This document shows, piece by piece, positions 25,093 to 32,856 of a stretch of 40,500 bases of DNA; the first letter of the stretch is position 1, and every line of letters starts with the position of its first letter. Below the pieces are notes generated by a model that saw only the letters and a list, made by a program, of their open reading frames with translations, searched no databases and had not been told where the DNA came from. The translations under genes were made by a program, and so were the position numbers. Origin of the DNA: Methylobacterium sp. J-090 (lineage in GTDB: Bacteria > Pseudomonadota > Alphaproteobacteria > Rhizobiales > Beijerinckiaceae); NCBI RefSeq assembly GCF_022829345.1, contig NZ_JAKSXV010000119.1, positions 1-40,500 of the forward strand. Reading direction: 5' to 3'.

Positions 25093-26610
25093 CTACTTTC
25101 CGATACAGAAGCCGGAGAACAGGCGATCGAGCATCTCCTCGACGCTCACATGGCCCGCAACCTCCCCGAGCGCGCGCACGGCCAGGCGCAGGTCCTCGGC
25201 CGCGAGTTCGGGCAGGGCGGTGCCCTGCAACAGACGGTCGAGGTGGTCGCGACAGCGGGTCAGGCCGTCGCGATGGCGCTCGCGGGTGATCAGGGCGGCC
25301 TCGCCGCCGACGGCGTTCTCGGCATGATGTTCGATGGCATCGAGCAACGTGTCGAGGCCATAGCCGGTGACGGCGGAGATCGCGATCGTGTCGGAGCGAA
25401 CCGAGACGGGTAAGAGATCGGCTTTGGTCGACACGCGCAGGACCGCGACACCCGAACCGAGAAGGCTACCGTATTCCAACCCCTGCTCGGGAGCGCTTGT
25501 CGAAAGCCCCGGCATATCGGTTCGAGGCACGACAGGCTTCCTCTCCTGGAAGGAGGGGGTGGGGGTGAGGTGTGGGACCTCTCCGGAAAGTTCGCACACC
25601 TCACCCTGTTCCTCTCCTTCCAGGAGAGGGGACCCGCGTGGATCGCGAGACGTGTCGGGGAGGGGAACAGGATCCGACACGATGCGGGCGTCGTCGAGGA
25701 GGAGCACGAGATCGGCCTGCGCCATGCGCGCCCGCGTCCGGCGGATGCCCTCGGCCTCGATGGCGTCGGTGGCCTCGCGCAGGCCGGCGGTGTCGACGAG
25801 GAGGACGGGCAGTCCGCCGAGGTCGCACCGCACCTCGATCACGTCGCGTGTCGTGCCGGGGATGGCCGAGACGATGGCGGCGTCGCGGCGGCTCAGGGCG
25901 TTGAGCAGGGTCGACTTGCCGGCGTTCGGCGGGCCGGCCAGGACGACGGTGAATCCGTCGCGCAGGCGCTCGCCGCGCCGCCCATCGGCGAGGGTGGCGG
26001 CGATGTCGTCGCGCACGCCGCGCGCTCTCGCGAACAGGGCGGCATCGAGGGCCGCGTCGTCGACATCGCCCTCGTCGGAGAAATCGAGGGCGGCTTCGAC
26101 GCCGGCCAGGAGATCGATGAGCCCGTCGCGCCACGCCGCGACCCGATGTCCGAGGGCGCCGTCGAGCTGGCGCAGGGCCTGACGGCGCTGGGCTTCGGTC
26201 TCGGCGTCGATGAGGTCGGCGATGCCCTCGGCTTCCGTGAGCCCCATGCGGCCGTTGAGGAAGGCGCGGCGGGTGAAATCGCCGGGGGCCGCCGGAACGC
26301 AGCCGGGCACGGTCGCGAGGGCCCGCAGGACCGCCGTCCGGACGGCCGGACCGCCGTGGAGATGGAGTTCGGCCATGTCCTCGCCCGTGAAGGTGCCGGG
26401 ACCGGGCATCCAGACGACGAGGGCCTGGTCGAGGGTCTCGCCCGTCTGCGGGTCGCGAAGGGGCCGCAGGACGAGGCGGCGCGGGGCGGGGAGGGGGCCG
26501 GCGAGCCGGGTCAGGAGCCGTTCGGATTCTGGCCCGCTGATGCGGAGGACGGCGACGGCCGCGCGGCCGAAGCCGCTGGCGGGGGCGAAGATGGTCGACG
26601 GCGCATCCAT
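25093..26610 (-). CDS. mnmE: tRNA modification GTPase MnmE carrying an in-frame repeat-element insertion
   Basis: MnmE (TrmE) is the GTPase partner of MnmG in tRNA wobble-uridine modification. Normal landmarks are all present: ASGFGRAAVAVLRISGP, the folate-binding FTRRAFLNGRMGLTEAEG, G1 GPPNAGKST (about residue 227), G2 GTTRD, G3 DTAG (about residue 273), a G4 of the TKAD type (about residue 395, instead of the usual NKxD), and the C-terminal CIGK. The protein is 505 residues, about 60 longer than typical. The extra sequence lies between G3 and G4: residues about 324-361 are translated from a palindromic repeat seen elsewhere in the window (PLLEGEEQGEV...LTPTPSFQER), and about 25 more Pro/Ser/Gly-rich residues follow. 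The frame is intact, so it should be expressed as a G domain with an extra loop. Confidence 0.95.
   Translation of the reverse strand: MDAPSTIFAPASGFGRAAVAVLRISGPESERLLTRLAGPLPAPRRLVLRPLRDPQTGETLDQALVVWMPGPGTFTGEDMAELHLHGGPAVRTAVLRALATVPGCVPAAPGDFTRRAFLNGRMGLTEAEGIADLIDAETEAQRRQALRQLDGALGHRVAAWRDGLIDLLAGVEAALDFSDEGDVDDAALDAALFARARGVRDDIAATLADGRRGERLRDGFTVVLAGPPNAGKSTLLNALSRRDAAIVSAIPGTTRDVIEVRCDLGGLPVLLVDTAGLREATDAIEAEGIRRTRARMAQADLVLLLDDARIVSDPVPLPDTSRDPRGSPLLEGEEQGEVCELSGEVPHLTPTPSFQERKPVVPRTDMPGLSTSAPEQGLEYGSLLGSGVAVLRVSTKADLLPVSVRSDTIAISAVTGYGLDTLLDAIEHHAENAVGGEAALITRERHRDGLTRCRDHLDRLLQGTALPELAAEDLRLAVRALGEVAGHVSVEEMLDRLFSGFCIGK
25528..25640 (-). repeat. Palindromic repeat element, copy A (inside mnmE)
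   Basis: Copy A of a roughly 110-bp palindromic family. In minus-strand orientation it begins CACGCGGGTCCCCTCTCC and ends near GCCTGTCGTG, the same outer flanks as copy B. Arms of CCTCTCCTGGAAGGAGAGG plus GGGTGAGGTGTG are mirrored around a central TCCGGA. This copy has more mismatches in one arm (CCCCCACCCCCTCC) than the others, as expected if it is older or has drifted under coding constraint. It is translated in frame as part of MnmE. Confidence 0.88.
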
Positions 26611-26736
26611 CGCGGCAGGCTTTTCGGACGGTGTGGCGGCCGAACAATGAGCCGGCGCAAGAGTTAACTTCCGTTGGAAATCGTAGTGCAATGTCAACGA
26701 CTTGCGAGAACGGTTCGCATCATCGCCGAACAGCAG

Positions 26737-26760
26737 AAGGGCTCCCCTTGGGGAGCCCTT
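26737..26760. terminator. Terminator downstream of rho
   Basis: AAGGGCTCCCC and GGGGAGCCCTT form a perfect 11-bp stem around two bases, 10 bp beyond the rho stop. On the minus strand it is followed by CTGCTGTTC, a weak U-tract. Confidence 0.75.
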
Positions 26761-26770
26761 CGCAGTTGCC

Positions 26771-28114
26771 TCAGGTGTTCATCGAGTCGAAGAAGTCGTT
26801 GTTGCTCTTGGTCTGGCGCAGCTTGTCCATGAGGAACTCGATGGCGTCGGTGACGCCCATCGGGTTGAGGATGCGGCGGAGCACGTAGGTCTTCTTGAGG
26901 GAATCCGGCGGCACCAGGAGCTCTTCCTTGCGGGTGCCCGAGCGGGTGATGTCGATGGCCGGGAAGATGCGCTTGTCCGAGACCTTGCGGTCGAGGATGA
27001 TCTCGGAGTTGCCGGTGCCCTTGAACTCCTCGAAGATCACCTCGTCCATGCGCGAGCCGGTGTCGATGAGCGCCGTCGCGATGATCGAAAGCGAGCCGCC
27101 CTCCTCGATGTTGCGGGCGGCACCGAAGAAGCGCTTCGGGCGCTGCAGGGCGTTGGCGTCGACACCGCCGGTGAGCACCTTGCCGGAGGACGGCACGACG
27201 GTGTTGTAGGCCCGGCCCAGGCGGGTGATCGAATCGAGGAGGATCACCACGTCGCGGCCGTGCTCGACCAGGCGCTTGGCCTTCTCGATGACCATCTCGG
27301 CGACCTGCACGTGGCGGGTGGCCGGCTCGTCGAAGGTCGAGGCGATGACCTCGCCCTTCACCGAGCGGATCATGTCGGTCACTTCCTCGGGGCGCTCGTC
27401 GATGAGCAGCACGATGAGGTAGCATTCCGGGTGGTTGATGGTGATCGACTGGGCGATGTTCTGCATCAGCACGGTCTTGCCCGTGCGCGGCGGCGCCACG
27501 ATGAGGGCGCGCTGGCCCTTGCCGATGGGGGCGACGATGTCGATGATCCGAGGGCTGAAATCCTTCTTCGGCGGATTGTCGAGCTCCAGCTTGAAGCGCT
27601 GGGTCGGGAACAGCGGCGTCAGGTTGTCGAAGTGGACCTTGTGCTTGATCTTCTCCGGGTTCTCGAAGTTGATCGTGTTGACCTTCAGCAGGGCGAAGTA
27701 GCGCTCGCCGTCCTTCGGACCCCGGATCGGACCCTCCACCGTGTCGCCCGTGCGCAGGCCGAAGCGGCGGATCTGGGTCGGCGAGATGTAGATGTCGTCG
27801 GGGCCGGGCAGGTAGTTCGACTCGGAGGAGCGCAGGAAGCCGAAGCCGTCCTGGAGCACCTCGACGGTGCCGGCGCCGATGATCTCGACCTCCTTGGCAG
27901 CGAGCTGCTTCAGGATCGCGAACATCAGCTCCTGCTTGCGCATGGTCGAGGCGTTCTCGACCTCGACCTCTTCGGCGAAGGCCGTCAGTTCGGTCGGCGT
28001 CTTGGACTTGAGGTCCTGGAGCTTGACCTCGCGCATGCCGTCGAGATCGGCGGCGACGATGCTGCCCTCGGCCGGCGAATCCACGGGTTCAAGGGCGTCG
28101 TAGGTGGATGTCAT
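26771..28114 (-). CDS. rho: Transcription termination factor Rho
   Basis: Rho is the hexameric RNA helicase that ends transcription at Rho-dependent sites. The 447-residue protein has an N-terminal domain (LKSKTPTELTAFAEEVEVENAS, MRKQELMFAILK), the RNA-binding cold-shock-like domain with LQDGFGFLRSSESNYLPGPDDIYIS, the Walker A APPRTGKT and Walker B VVILLDSITRLGRAYN. The Q-loop region (GGVDANALQRPKRFFGAARN) and the R-loop are also present. It is about 28 residues longer than E. coli Rho, at the N-terminus. It lies at the end of the conserved rho-mnmE-mnmG-rsmG-parAB series. The 260 bp upstream (28115-28374) contains no gene; rho is often autoregulated through its leader. Confidence 0.97.
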   Translation of the reverse strand: MTSTYDALEPVDSPAEGSIVAADLDGMREVKLQDLKSKTPTELTAFAEEVEVENASTMRKQELMFAILKQLAAKEVEIIGAGTVEVLQDGFGFLRSSESNYLPGPDDIYISPTQIRRFGLRTGDTVEGPIRGPKDGERYFALLKVNTINFENPEKIKHKVHFDNLTPLFPTQRFKLELDNPPKKDFSPRIIDIVAPIGKGQRALIVAPPRTGKTVLMQNIAQSITINHPECYLIVLLIDERPEEVTDMIRSVKGEVIASTFDEPATRHVQVAEMVIEKAKRLVEHGRDVVILLDSITRLGRAYNTVVPSSGKVLTGGVDANALQRPKRFFGAARNIEEGGSLSIIATALIDTGSRMDEVIFEEFKGTGNSEIILDRKVSDKRIFPAIDITRSGTRKEELLVPPDSLKKTYVLRRILNPMGVTDAIEFLMDKLRQTKSNNDFFDSMNT

Positions 28115-28374
28115 GGGCGTTCAAAACCGCGGAAGGACGGACAACGGGCGACAATGTCGGGAGTGAATTCGCCGGGCGCTGTTTTGAGCGCCTGTGGTCG
28201 GGCCATCGGGGAGACGGCTCCGCGCATCGTCTTGGGGGAGCCTTGGGGCTCACGGGATGCAGCACGGCGTAACGAGGAGGGAGTTCACCGTTATCGCGTT
28301 TCGCTCGCTTGCTCAAGTCCCGGGTTCGCTCGAGTCCCGGCTCAGTGCAAGTCTCCGCTTGGTAATGGACGACG

Positions 28375-29040
28375 TCAGCGCCGGCGCAGGCGGACATAGA
28401 GGGCGCCGGCCCCGCCATGGTGGCGGGCCGCTTCCTCGAAGCCGAGCACGAAGCCGCGCAGTTCGGGCGCCCGCAGCCAGTGCGGCACGCTCCGGCGCAG
28501 GACGCCGCGCTCGGAGAACGCGTCGTCGTAGTCCAGGCCGCCCTTGCCGATCCCACCCTTGCCCGTGACGACGAGGACGTGGGTGTGCCCGGCCGCCCGC
28601 GCCCGCATGAGGAACCCGGTCAGGGCGCCGTGGGCCTCGGCCTGGTACATCCCGTGGAGGTCGATGCGGGCATCGACCTGCAGCGCCCCCCGGCGGAAGG
28701 CGAGGCGGACGCGCCGCTCGAGGCCCGGCGCTAGGGGGGGGGGGGCGATCACCGGAGCCGGGGCCGGCGGTGGCGGACTCGGCTTCAGGATGACGCGCTT
28801 GGCCGGCGGTTTTACGGGGAGCTTCACGGGCGGCTTGGCGGCAACCTCCGCCACTGCTTTGTGAGCCGGCTTCGCAACGATCGCCGCAACGATCTTCGGC
28901 GGCGTGCCGACGGGCGCGTCCGCAGGCTTCGCCTTGGCGGGCCTGGTCCTGGCCCGCAGGGGCGTGATCAGGCGGGCGATCTCGCCCCACAGGTAGGCAT
29001 CCTCGCCCGAGAGGCCGCGCGGCCGGCGGGGGGGCCTCAT
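28375..29040 (-). CDS. Smr domain protein
   Basis: This 221-residue protein has a C-terminal Smr (MutS2-type small MutS-related) domain at about residues 110-221. The domain has the characteristic ARIDLHGMYQAEAHGAL, HVLVVTGKGGIG and GFEEAARHHGGAGALYVRLRR. Smr domains are nucleases or nucleic-acid-binding modules. The N-terminal half is Pro/Lys/Ala-rich low complexity (for example PPVKLPVKPPAKR) and carries no fold I recognise. The start ATG 29040 overlaps the mltA stop (ATGA), so the two are translationally coupled. The smr-mltA-tim44 order is common in Rhizobiales. Biological role of this lineage of Smr proteins is not established. Confidence 0.85.
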   Translation of the reverse strand: MRPPRRPRGLSGEDAYLWGEIARLITPLRARTRPAKAKPADAPVGTPPKIVAAIVAKPAHKAVAEVAAKPPVKLPVKPPAKRVILKPSPPPPAPAPVIAPPPLAPGLERRVRLAFRRGALQVDARIDLHGMYQAEAHGALTGFLMRARAAGHTHVLVVTGKGGIGKGGLDYDDAFSERGVLRRSVPHWLRAPELRGFVLGFEEAARHHGGAGALYVRLRRR

Positions 29041-30266
29041 GGTCCGGTCGGCGCGGCGGAGGGCGCCGCCGGCGCGACGGGGCGCGGCAGCAGCACGACG
29101 AAGCCGGCCTGCGCCCGCAGATTGCCGGCGGCGACGCCCGCCGCGTCTCCGGTCCCGAGGTAGAGGTCGCCCCGGGCGGGACCGACGATGGCCGAGCCGG
29201 TGTCGGCCGCGATGGCGAGCCGGCCCGTGGCGGGATCGTCCGACCCTTCGAGCCAGAACGGCAGGCCGTACCGCCACAGGGTGGAATCCACGGCGAGGCT
29301 GTGTCCGGGGCTCAGGGGAACGCCGGCGGCCCCCGGCGGCCCGAGGGCCGGGTCGTCGATGGGGGCGAGCTTGAAAAAGATGTACGATTCGTTGCGGCGC
29401 ATGAGGCGGCGGGCCGTCCCGGGATTGTCGCGCAGCCAGCCGGTCCAGCGCGCCAGGGTGAGGCCGTCGAGGGGCAGGTGACCCTCCGTGACGATGAGCT
29501 TGCCGATGGACGTGTAGGGCCGGCCGTTGCGCCCGTCGTAGAGCACGCGGACCACGCGCCCGTCCGTCAGGCGCACCCGTCCCGAGCCCTGGACCTGGAG
29601 CACGAACAGATCGACGGGGTGCAGCCACAGGAGCGGCCTCGCGGCCTCGCCGAGCGCCCCGTCCTCGATGGCGGCGCGGTCGGGATAGGGCGCGAGGCCC
29701 GTCTCCGTTCGGCGCGCGGCGCGGAACGCCGGATCGAGGCCGGGCCGGGTCTCGCCGGGCTCCAGGCTCACGAGGTCGCCGGGCCGGGCGAGGACGGGGG
29801 CGGTGAAGCCCGGCGCCGCGACGGGCGAGCCCGTGAGTTCGGGCTCGAAATAGCCCGTAAGGAAGCCCGTGCGTCGTTCCGCAAGGCCGTCCGCCGCCGG
29901 CCGGACGATTCGGTAGGCGGAAAACGCCGTGGCGAAGAAGGCGGCCGCGCCGTCGGACGTCACGGCGGCGACCCGCGCGCACGCCGCGGCGAGGTCGGCG
30001 GCCGAGCCGGTCGCCGAGGCGGCCATCGCGACGGGTGGGGCCGCGCAGGTGCGGCGGAACGCGTCGAGGGCGACGGCCGGATCGGGGCCGGGAAAGCCCG
30101 GCAGGCGCGCGGCATCGACGGCTTCCAGCACGGCGCCGCCCGACACCGCCCCACCCGAAACTGCCCCGCCCAAGCGCAACGGCTCGGCCGCGCGAGCGAC
30201 CGAGCCGGGAAGGGGAGGGCAGAGGACGAGGGCGGCCAGGGCCGCCCCGACAGGGTGAGCTCGCAC
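29037..30266 (-). CDS. mltA: Membrane-bound lytic murein transglycosylase A
   Basis: MltA cleaves the glycan of peptidoglycan to 1,6-anhydro ends. The protein starts at GTG 30266 (409 residues), with a signal peptide (AALAALVLCPPLPG, cleavage near ARAA) but no lipobox, unlike E. coli MltA. The MltA domain shows GFLTGYFEPELTGS, WLHPVDLFVLQVQGSGRVRL and the YDGRNGRPYTSIGKLI stretch. NESYIFFK and the C-terminal 3D domain with AADTGSAIVGPARGDLYLGTG, which carries the catalytic Asp, follow. A 15-bp repeat near the N-terminus encodes GGAVS, GGAVS, GGAVL. The start lies 14 bp after the tim44 stop; the longer open frame into tim44 is rejected as it would remove the signal peptide from the N-terminus. 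Confidence 0.9.
   Translation of the reverse strand: MRAHPVGAALAALVLCPPLPGSVARAAEPLRLGGAVSGGAVSGGAVLEAVDAARLPGFPGPDPAVALDAFRRTCAAPPVAMAASATGSAADLAAACARVAAVTSDGAAAFFATAFSAYRIVRPAADGLAERRTGFLTGYFEPELTGSPVAAPGFTAPVLARPGDLVSLEPGETRPGLDPAFRAARRTETGLAPYPDRAAIEDGALGEAARPLLWLHPVDLFVLQVQGSGRVRLTDGRVVRVLYDGRNGRPYTSIGKLIVTEGHLPLDGLTLARWTGWLRDNPGTARRLMRRNESYIFFKLAPIDDPALGPPGAAGVPLSPGHSLAVDSTLWRYGLPFWLEGSDDPATGRLAIAADTGSAIVGPARGDLYLGTGDAAGVAAGNLRAQAGFVVLLPRPVAPAAPSAAPTGP
30127..30171 (-). repeat. 15-bp tandem repeat in mltA
   Basis: Three in-phase 15-bp units encode GGAVS-GGAVS-GGAVL just after the MltA signal peptide. They are degenerate at the DNA level but clear at the peptide level. Confidence 0.7.
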
Positions 30267-30280
30267 GCGGATAAGGCGCG

Positions 30281-31006
30281 TCAGGCGCCGGCTTCGGTGG
30301 CGACGAGCTGCCAGTTCGGGTCGCGGGTGCCCAGCGTCCGGGCGAAGGTCCACACGTCGGGCACCTCGACCACGGTCTCGGCGCTGCCGTCGATCACCTG
30401 GCCCTGCGCGTTGCGGGTGGCGGTGATGAGGTGCGACAGGAAATGCACCGTCACCTGGGCGACGCGGTTCTTCACGTCGACGGCGACGATCTCGGCCTTG
30501 TCGAGGGAGACGAAGGTGGTCTCGACCACTTCCTTGCGGCCCTCGCGGGCATCGATCTCGCGCTCGAAGCCCTCGCAGACCTCCCGCGACAGCAGGCTGC
30601 GCAGGGTCTTGCGGTCGCCCTTGGCGAAGGCGATCACGATGGCCTCGTAGGCCGACTTGGCGCCCTCGACGAAGCCGCGCGGATCGAAGCCGGGCTCCAC
30701 CTGCACCACGGCCTCGAGGCCGTTGGCGATGGCCGAGCCGGGCTCGGCGATGCCGCGCCAGTCGCGGACCTCCGCCTTGGGGGCCGCCTGCGTCCGGTCC
30801 GCCGGCGCACGGTCGGCGCCGGGCAGGCGCACCACGTTGTCGCCCTCCGTCCGGGTGGCCGGCGGCTCCGTGCGGCTGCGGTCCACGGGCTTGAAGGGCG
30901 AGCGCTCGGCCCCGGTCTTCTGGCCGAGCACCGAGCGCAGCCGCCAGATCACGAACACCGCCAGGGCGAGGAAGATCAAGGTCGTCACGTCGAAGGAGTC
31001 CTGCAT
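30281..31006 (-). CDS. Tim44-like domain protein
   Basis: This 241-residue protein has one N-terminal transmembrane helix (VTTLIFLALAVFVIWRL, residues 7-23), a polar linker and a C-terminal Tim44-like domain (about residues 95-241). The domain contains FVEGAKSAYEAIVIAFAKGDRKTLRSLLS, and HFLSHLITATRN through WTFARTLGTRDPNWQLVATEAGA. Bacterial Tim44-like proteins (TimA) are related to the mitochondrial import motor subunit but have no proven transport role in bacteria. The neighbour across the divergent region is secB, a conserved association that hints at a link with protein export. Start ATG 31006. Confidence 0.9.
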   Translation of the reverse strand: MQDSFDVTTLIFLALAVFVIWRLRSVLGQKTGAERSPFKPVDRSRTEPPATRTEGDNVVRLPGADRAPADRTQAAPKAEVRDWRGIAEPGSAIANGLEAVVQVEPGFDPRGFVEGAKSAYEAIVIAFAKGDRKTLRSLLSREVCEGFEREIDAREGRKEVVETTFVSLDKAEIVAVDVKNRVAQVTVHFLSHLITATRNAQGQVIDGSAETVVEVPDVWTFARTLGTRDPNWQLVATEAGA

Positions 31007-31609
31007 CACCGATCCTGATCGTGGCCGTCGCACGACGACTTCATTTCGAGGGGTTACCGGAAACCCCGCCTGATGCGCGCCGCGTGTTGCTCGCAAAACG
31101 CCCGCCGCGCCGTCATGCCCATAGCGATAACGAGCCCGGGGCAGAAGTTGTGTTAGCCCTCTTAGCGGAGCGCCGCGCCGGGAGCGAGCCGGGTCGTTCG
31201 AACCGGCCCATCGCCTGCGCCCGCCACGACGGCCCGGTGCGATGTTGAAATATGGTACGCCGCCGGCCCGGTTCCAGGCGTCGTCGGCTTCGATCAGGCT
31301 GCCGCCGGCTTCGATCAGGCTGCCGCCGGCTTCGATCAGGCTGCCGCCGGCCCGGTTCAGGCTGCCGCCGGCCCGGTTCAGGCTGCCGCCGGCCCGGTTC
31401 AGGCTGCCGCCGGCCCGGTTCAGGCTGCCGCCGGCCCGCGCCTTGTTCGCACCCGGCGGGCATGATAGCGCGCTCTCGCACCGGATGGGTGGTCGCAACC
31501 GTCGCAAGCGAACAAGAACTGGCTCGGTCGTCGGCCCGCGCGTGCCCCCAAGAATCGCGTCCCCCAAGGGTATCGTGCCCCCGGGGATCTTGAGAAGGAC
31601 GAGAACGCC
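31007..31609. other. tim44/secB divergent region
   Basis: This 603-bp region contains the divergent promoters and a 21-bp tandem array at 31262-31442. No gene is supported: long open frames in all phases come from the repeat unit being a multiple of three. In many Rhizobiales, fxsA lies between tim44 and secB; I see no fxsA here. Confidence 0.6.
31262..31442. repeat. 21-bp tandem repeat array, about 8.5 units
   Basis: Units begin at 31262, 31283, 31304, 31325, 31346, 31367, 31388, 31409 and a partial one at 31430. Units 2-4 share GCCGGCTTCGATCAGGCTGC, while units 5-8 share GCCGGCCCGGTTCAGGCTGC; the switch is a block, so two waves of expansion are likely. There are no unique spacers, so it is not CRISPR. 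21 bp is two helical turns, which may matter for DNA bending or protein binding. Confidence 0.92.
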
Positions 31610-32116
31610 ATGGCCGACACATCGGCACCGAACGGGAACGGTGGCGCCACGGCGCAGACCGAGGACCAGCTTCCGGGCATCAACGCCCTCGGACAATACG
31701 CCAAGGATCTCTCCTTCGAGAATCCGAACGCCCCGCGCTCGCTCCAGCCCCAGGACGCCGCGCCGCAGATCAACATCCAGGTCAACGTCAACGCCAAGCA
31801 GCTCGCCGAGGAGGATTTCGAGGTCGAGCTGACCCTGGAGGGCGACGCCAAGACCGCGACCGAGGTGCTGTTCGCCTTCGAGCTGACCTATGCGGGCATC
31901 TTCCGCATGCGCAACATCCCGCAGGACCAGCTCCATCCGGCCGTGATGATCGAGTGCCCGCGCCTGCTGTTCCCGTTCGCGCGCCAGATCGTCGCCGAGG
32001 CCGTGCGCAACGGCGGCTTCCCGCCGCTCTACATCGACCCCATCGATTTCGTCGGCCTCTATCGCCAGAAGGCGATGGAAGCGCAGAGCGCCGAGAGCGG
32101 TCCGCTCTCGTCCTGA
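31610..32116 (+). CDS. secB: Protein-export chaperone SecB
   Basis: SecB holds preproteins unfolded and hands them to SecA for Sec export. The 168-residue protein has an N-terminal tail then the SecB fold with GQYAKDLSFENPNAP (about residues 28-42), INIQVNVNAKQL, VELTLEGDAK, ELTYAGIFRM, IECPRLLFPFARQIVAEAVRNGGFPPLYIDPIDF and a short C-terminal end. It is preceded by AAGGA nine bases before ATG 31610. It is divergent from tim44 across the 21-bp repeat array and followed by two hairpins. Confidence 0.96.
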   Translation: MADTSAPNGNGGATAQTEDQLPGINALGQYAKDLSFENPNAPRSLQPQDAAPQINIQVNVNAKQLAEEDFEVELTLEGDAKTATEVLFAFELTYAGIFRMRNIPQDQLHPAVMIECPRLLFPFARQIVAEAVRNGGFPPLYIDPIDFVGLYRQKAMEAQSAESGPLSS

Positions 32117-32123
32117 GCTGGCC

Positions 32124-32185
32124 GCCCCGCCGTGGGCGGGGCTGGAACCTCGCGAAAAGCCCCGGCCGGATGGTCGGGGCTTCTT
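32124..32185 (+). terminator. secB terminator (two hairpins)
   Basis: GCCCCGCC/GGCGGGGC (32124-32142) is followed by AAGCCCCGGCC/GGTCGGGGCTT (32157-32182, one G-U pair) and TTCTT. The second hairpin with its T-rich tail is the likely terminator. Confidence 0.8.
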
Positions 32186-32243
32186 GCTGTCGGCTGGCCG
32201 GGAACGCTGATCCTGTCTCCGCTATGATCGCGTGGAAAGAGGA

Positions 32244-32417
32244 TCAGGGCTTCTCGCCGGGCCTTCCATCGGATCGGCCGGCCCGGTGCGGCAGGGCCGG
32301 ATTCTGGGGGCCAAACCGCTTGTCGAAGGCTTGCGCCAGGCCACGGGCATAGAAGTAGGCCCCCGCGCCGATGGCGAGGGCGAGGGCCGCGACCTGGACG
32401 GTGAAGAGCCACGTCAT
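32244..32417 (-). CDS. Small single-pass membrane protein
   Basis: This 57-residue protein from ATG 32417 has one membrane helix (about residues 4-26, FTVQVAALALAIGAGAYFYARG) and a polar C-terminus with RFGPQNPALPHRAGRSDG. GAGG lies seven bases before the start. It begins two bases after the stop of the other small membrane protein, so the two form an operon. No family or function is recognised; surrounding base composition is less GC-rich than neighbouring core genes. Confidence 0.6.
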   Translation of the reverse strand: MTWLFTVQVAALALAIGAGAYFYARGLAQAFDKRFGPQNPALPHRAGRSDGRPGEKP

Positions 32418-32419
32418 GC

Positions 32420-32710
32420 TCAATCCTCGCTTCGCATGAATGCGAGAACACTCTGGGCCAAGAGATGTAGGACGAGTCCCGTCGCGATCCAAGCGAGTGT
32501 CTGAAGGGCAATCCGTGTCGGATCATGAACCCCGGGAACGATCACACCGGCCCCGATCACCCCGATCCCGAGGGAATTCAGAAGGTTCGCCAAGAGCTTG
32601 ACGCGTTCATTGACGCGTTTGGCCGCGAGCTTTCGCGCAGAGACTTCCGACCCCGAGGGGATGCCGCCGTCGCTCACGTTCGCGTCCAGTCCGTATCCGT
32701 TGTTTTGCAC
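32420..32710 (-). CDS. Small two-helix membrane protein
   Basis: This 96-residue protein (GTG 32710; GTG 32677 is an alternative) has a charged N-terminal half with AKRVNERVKLLANLLNSLG and two hydrophobic segments (about residues 47-60, LGIGVIGAGVIVPG, and 69-90, LQTLAWIATGLVLHLLAQSV). It has no recognised family. Its gene and the 57-residue gene after it have visibly lower GC than neighbours, and the region upstream (32700-32750) is A/T-rich for this genome. This could mean recent acquisition or an A/T-rich promoter. Functions are unknown; a partner or regulatory membrane pair is possible but unproven. Confidence 0.6.
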   Translation of the reverse strand: MQNNGYGLDANVSDGGIPSGSEVSARKLAAKRVNERVKLLANLLNSLGIGVIGAGVIVPGVHDPTRIALQTLAWIATGLVLHLLAQSVLAFMRSED

Positions 32711-32856
32711 GATACAACCGAAGGTCGATTTTTAAAGGGAAATGATCGCGTTCTGTGTGGGGCATGGTGTCTTCCCCACCCCCGCGCTTGCCGCCCCGGC
32801 CCCCCCGCGATAGAGCCCGCGCAACCCCCCAAAACCCTCCGCAGAGCGAAACCAAC

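Noticed and set aside
28395..29036. MltA-Smr fusion protein in one long minus-strand frame
   Set aside because: The long frame reaching 29982 is an out-of-phase read through mltA. The separate start ATG 29040 overlapping the mltA TGA explains the sequence better.
31262..31442. CRISPR array
   Set aside because: Repeats are contiguous 21-bp units with no unique spacers, and no cas genes are nearby.
31242..31832. Proteins of repeated LPPARFR or GRRQPEPG type predicted over the 21-bp array
   Set aside because: The unit is a multiple of three so all frames stay open; none has a start with ribosome binding site or homology, and they run over secB in another phase.
32124..32185. Riboswitch or small RNA after secB
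   Set aside because: Two hairpins with a T-rich tail are sufficient for a terminator; no conserved aptamer features were recognised.
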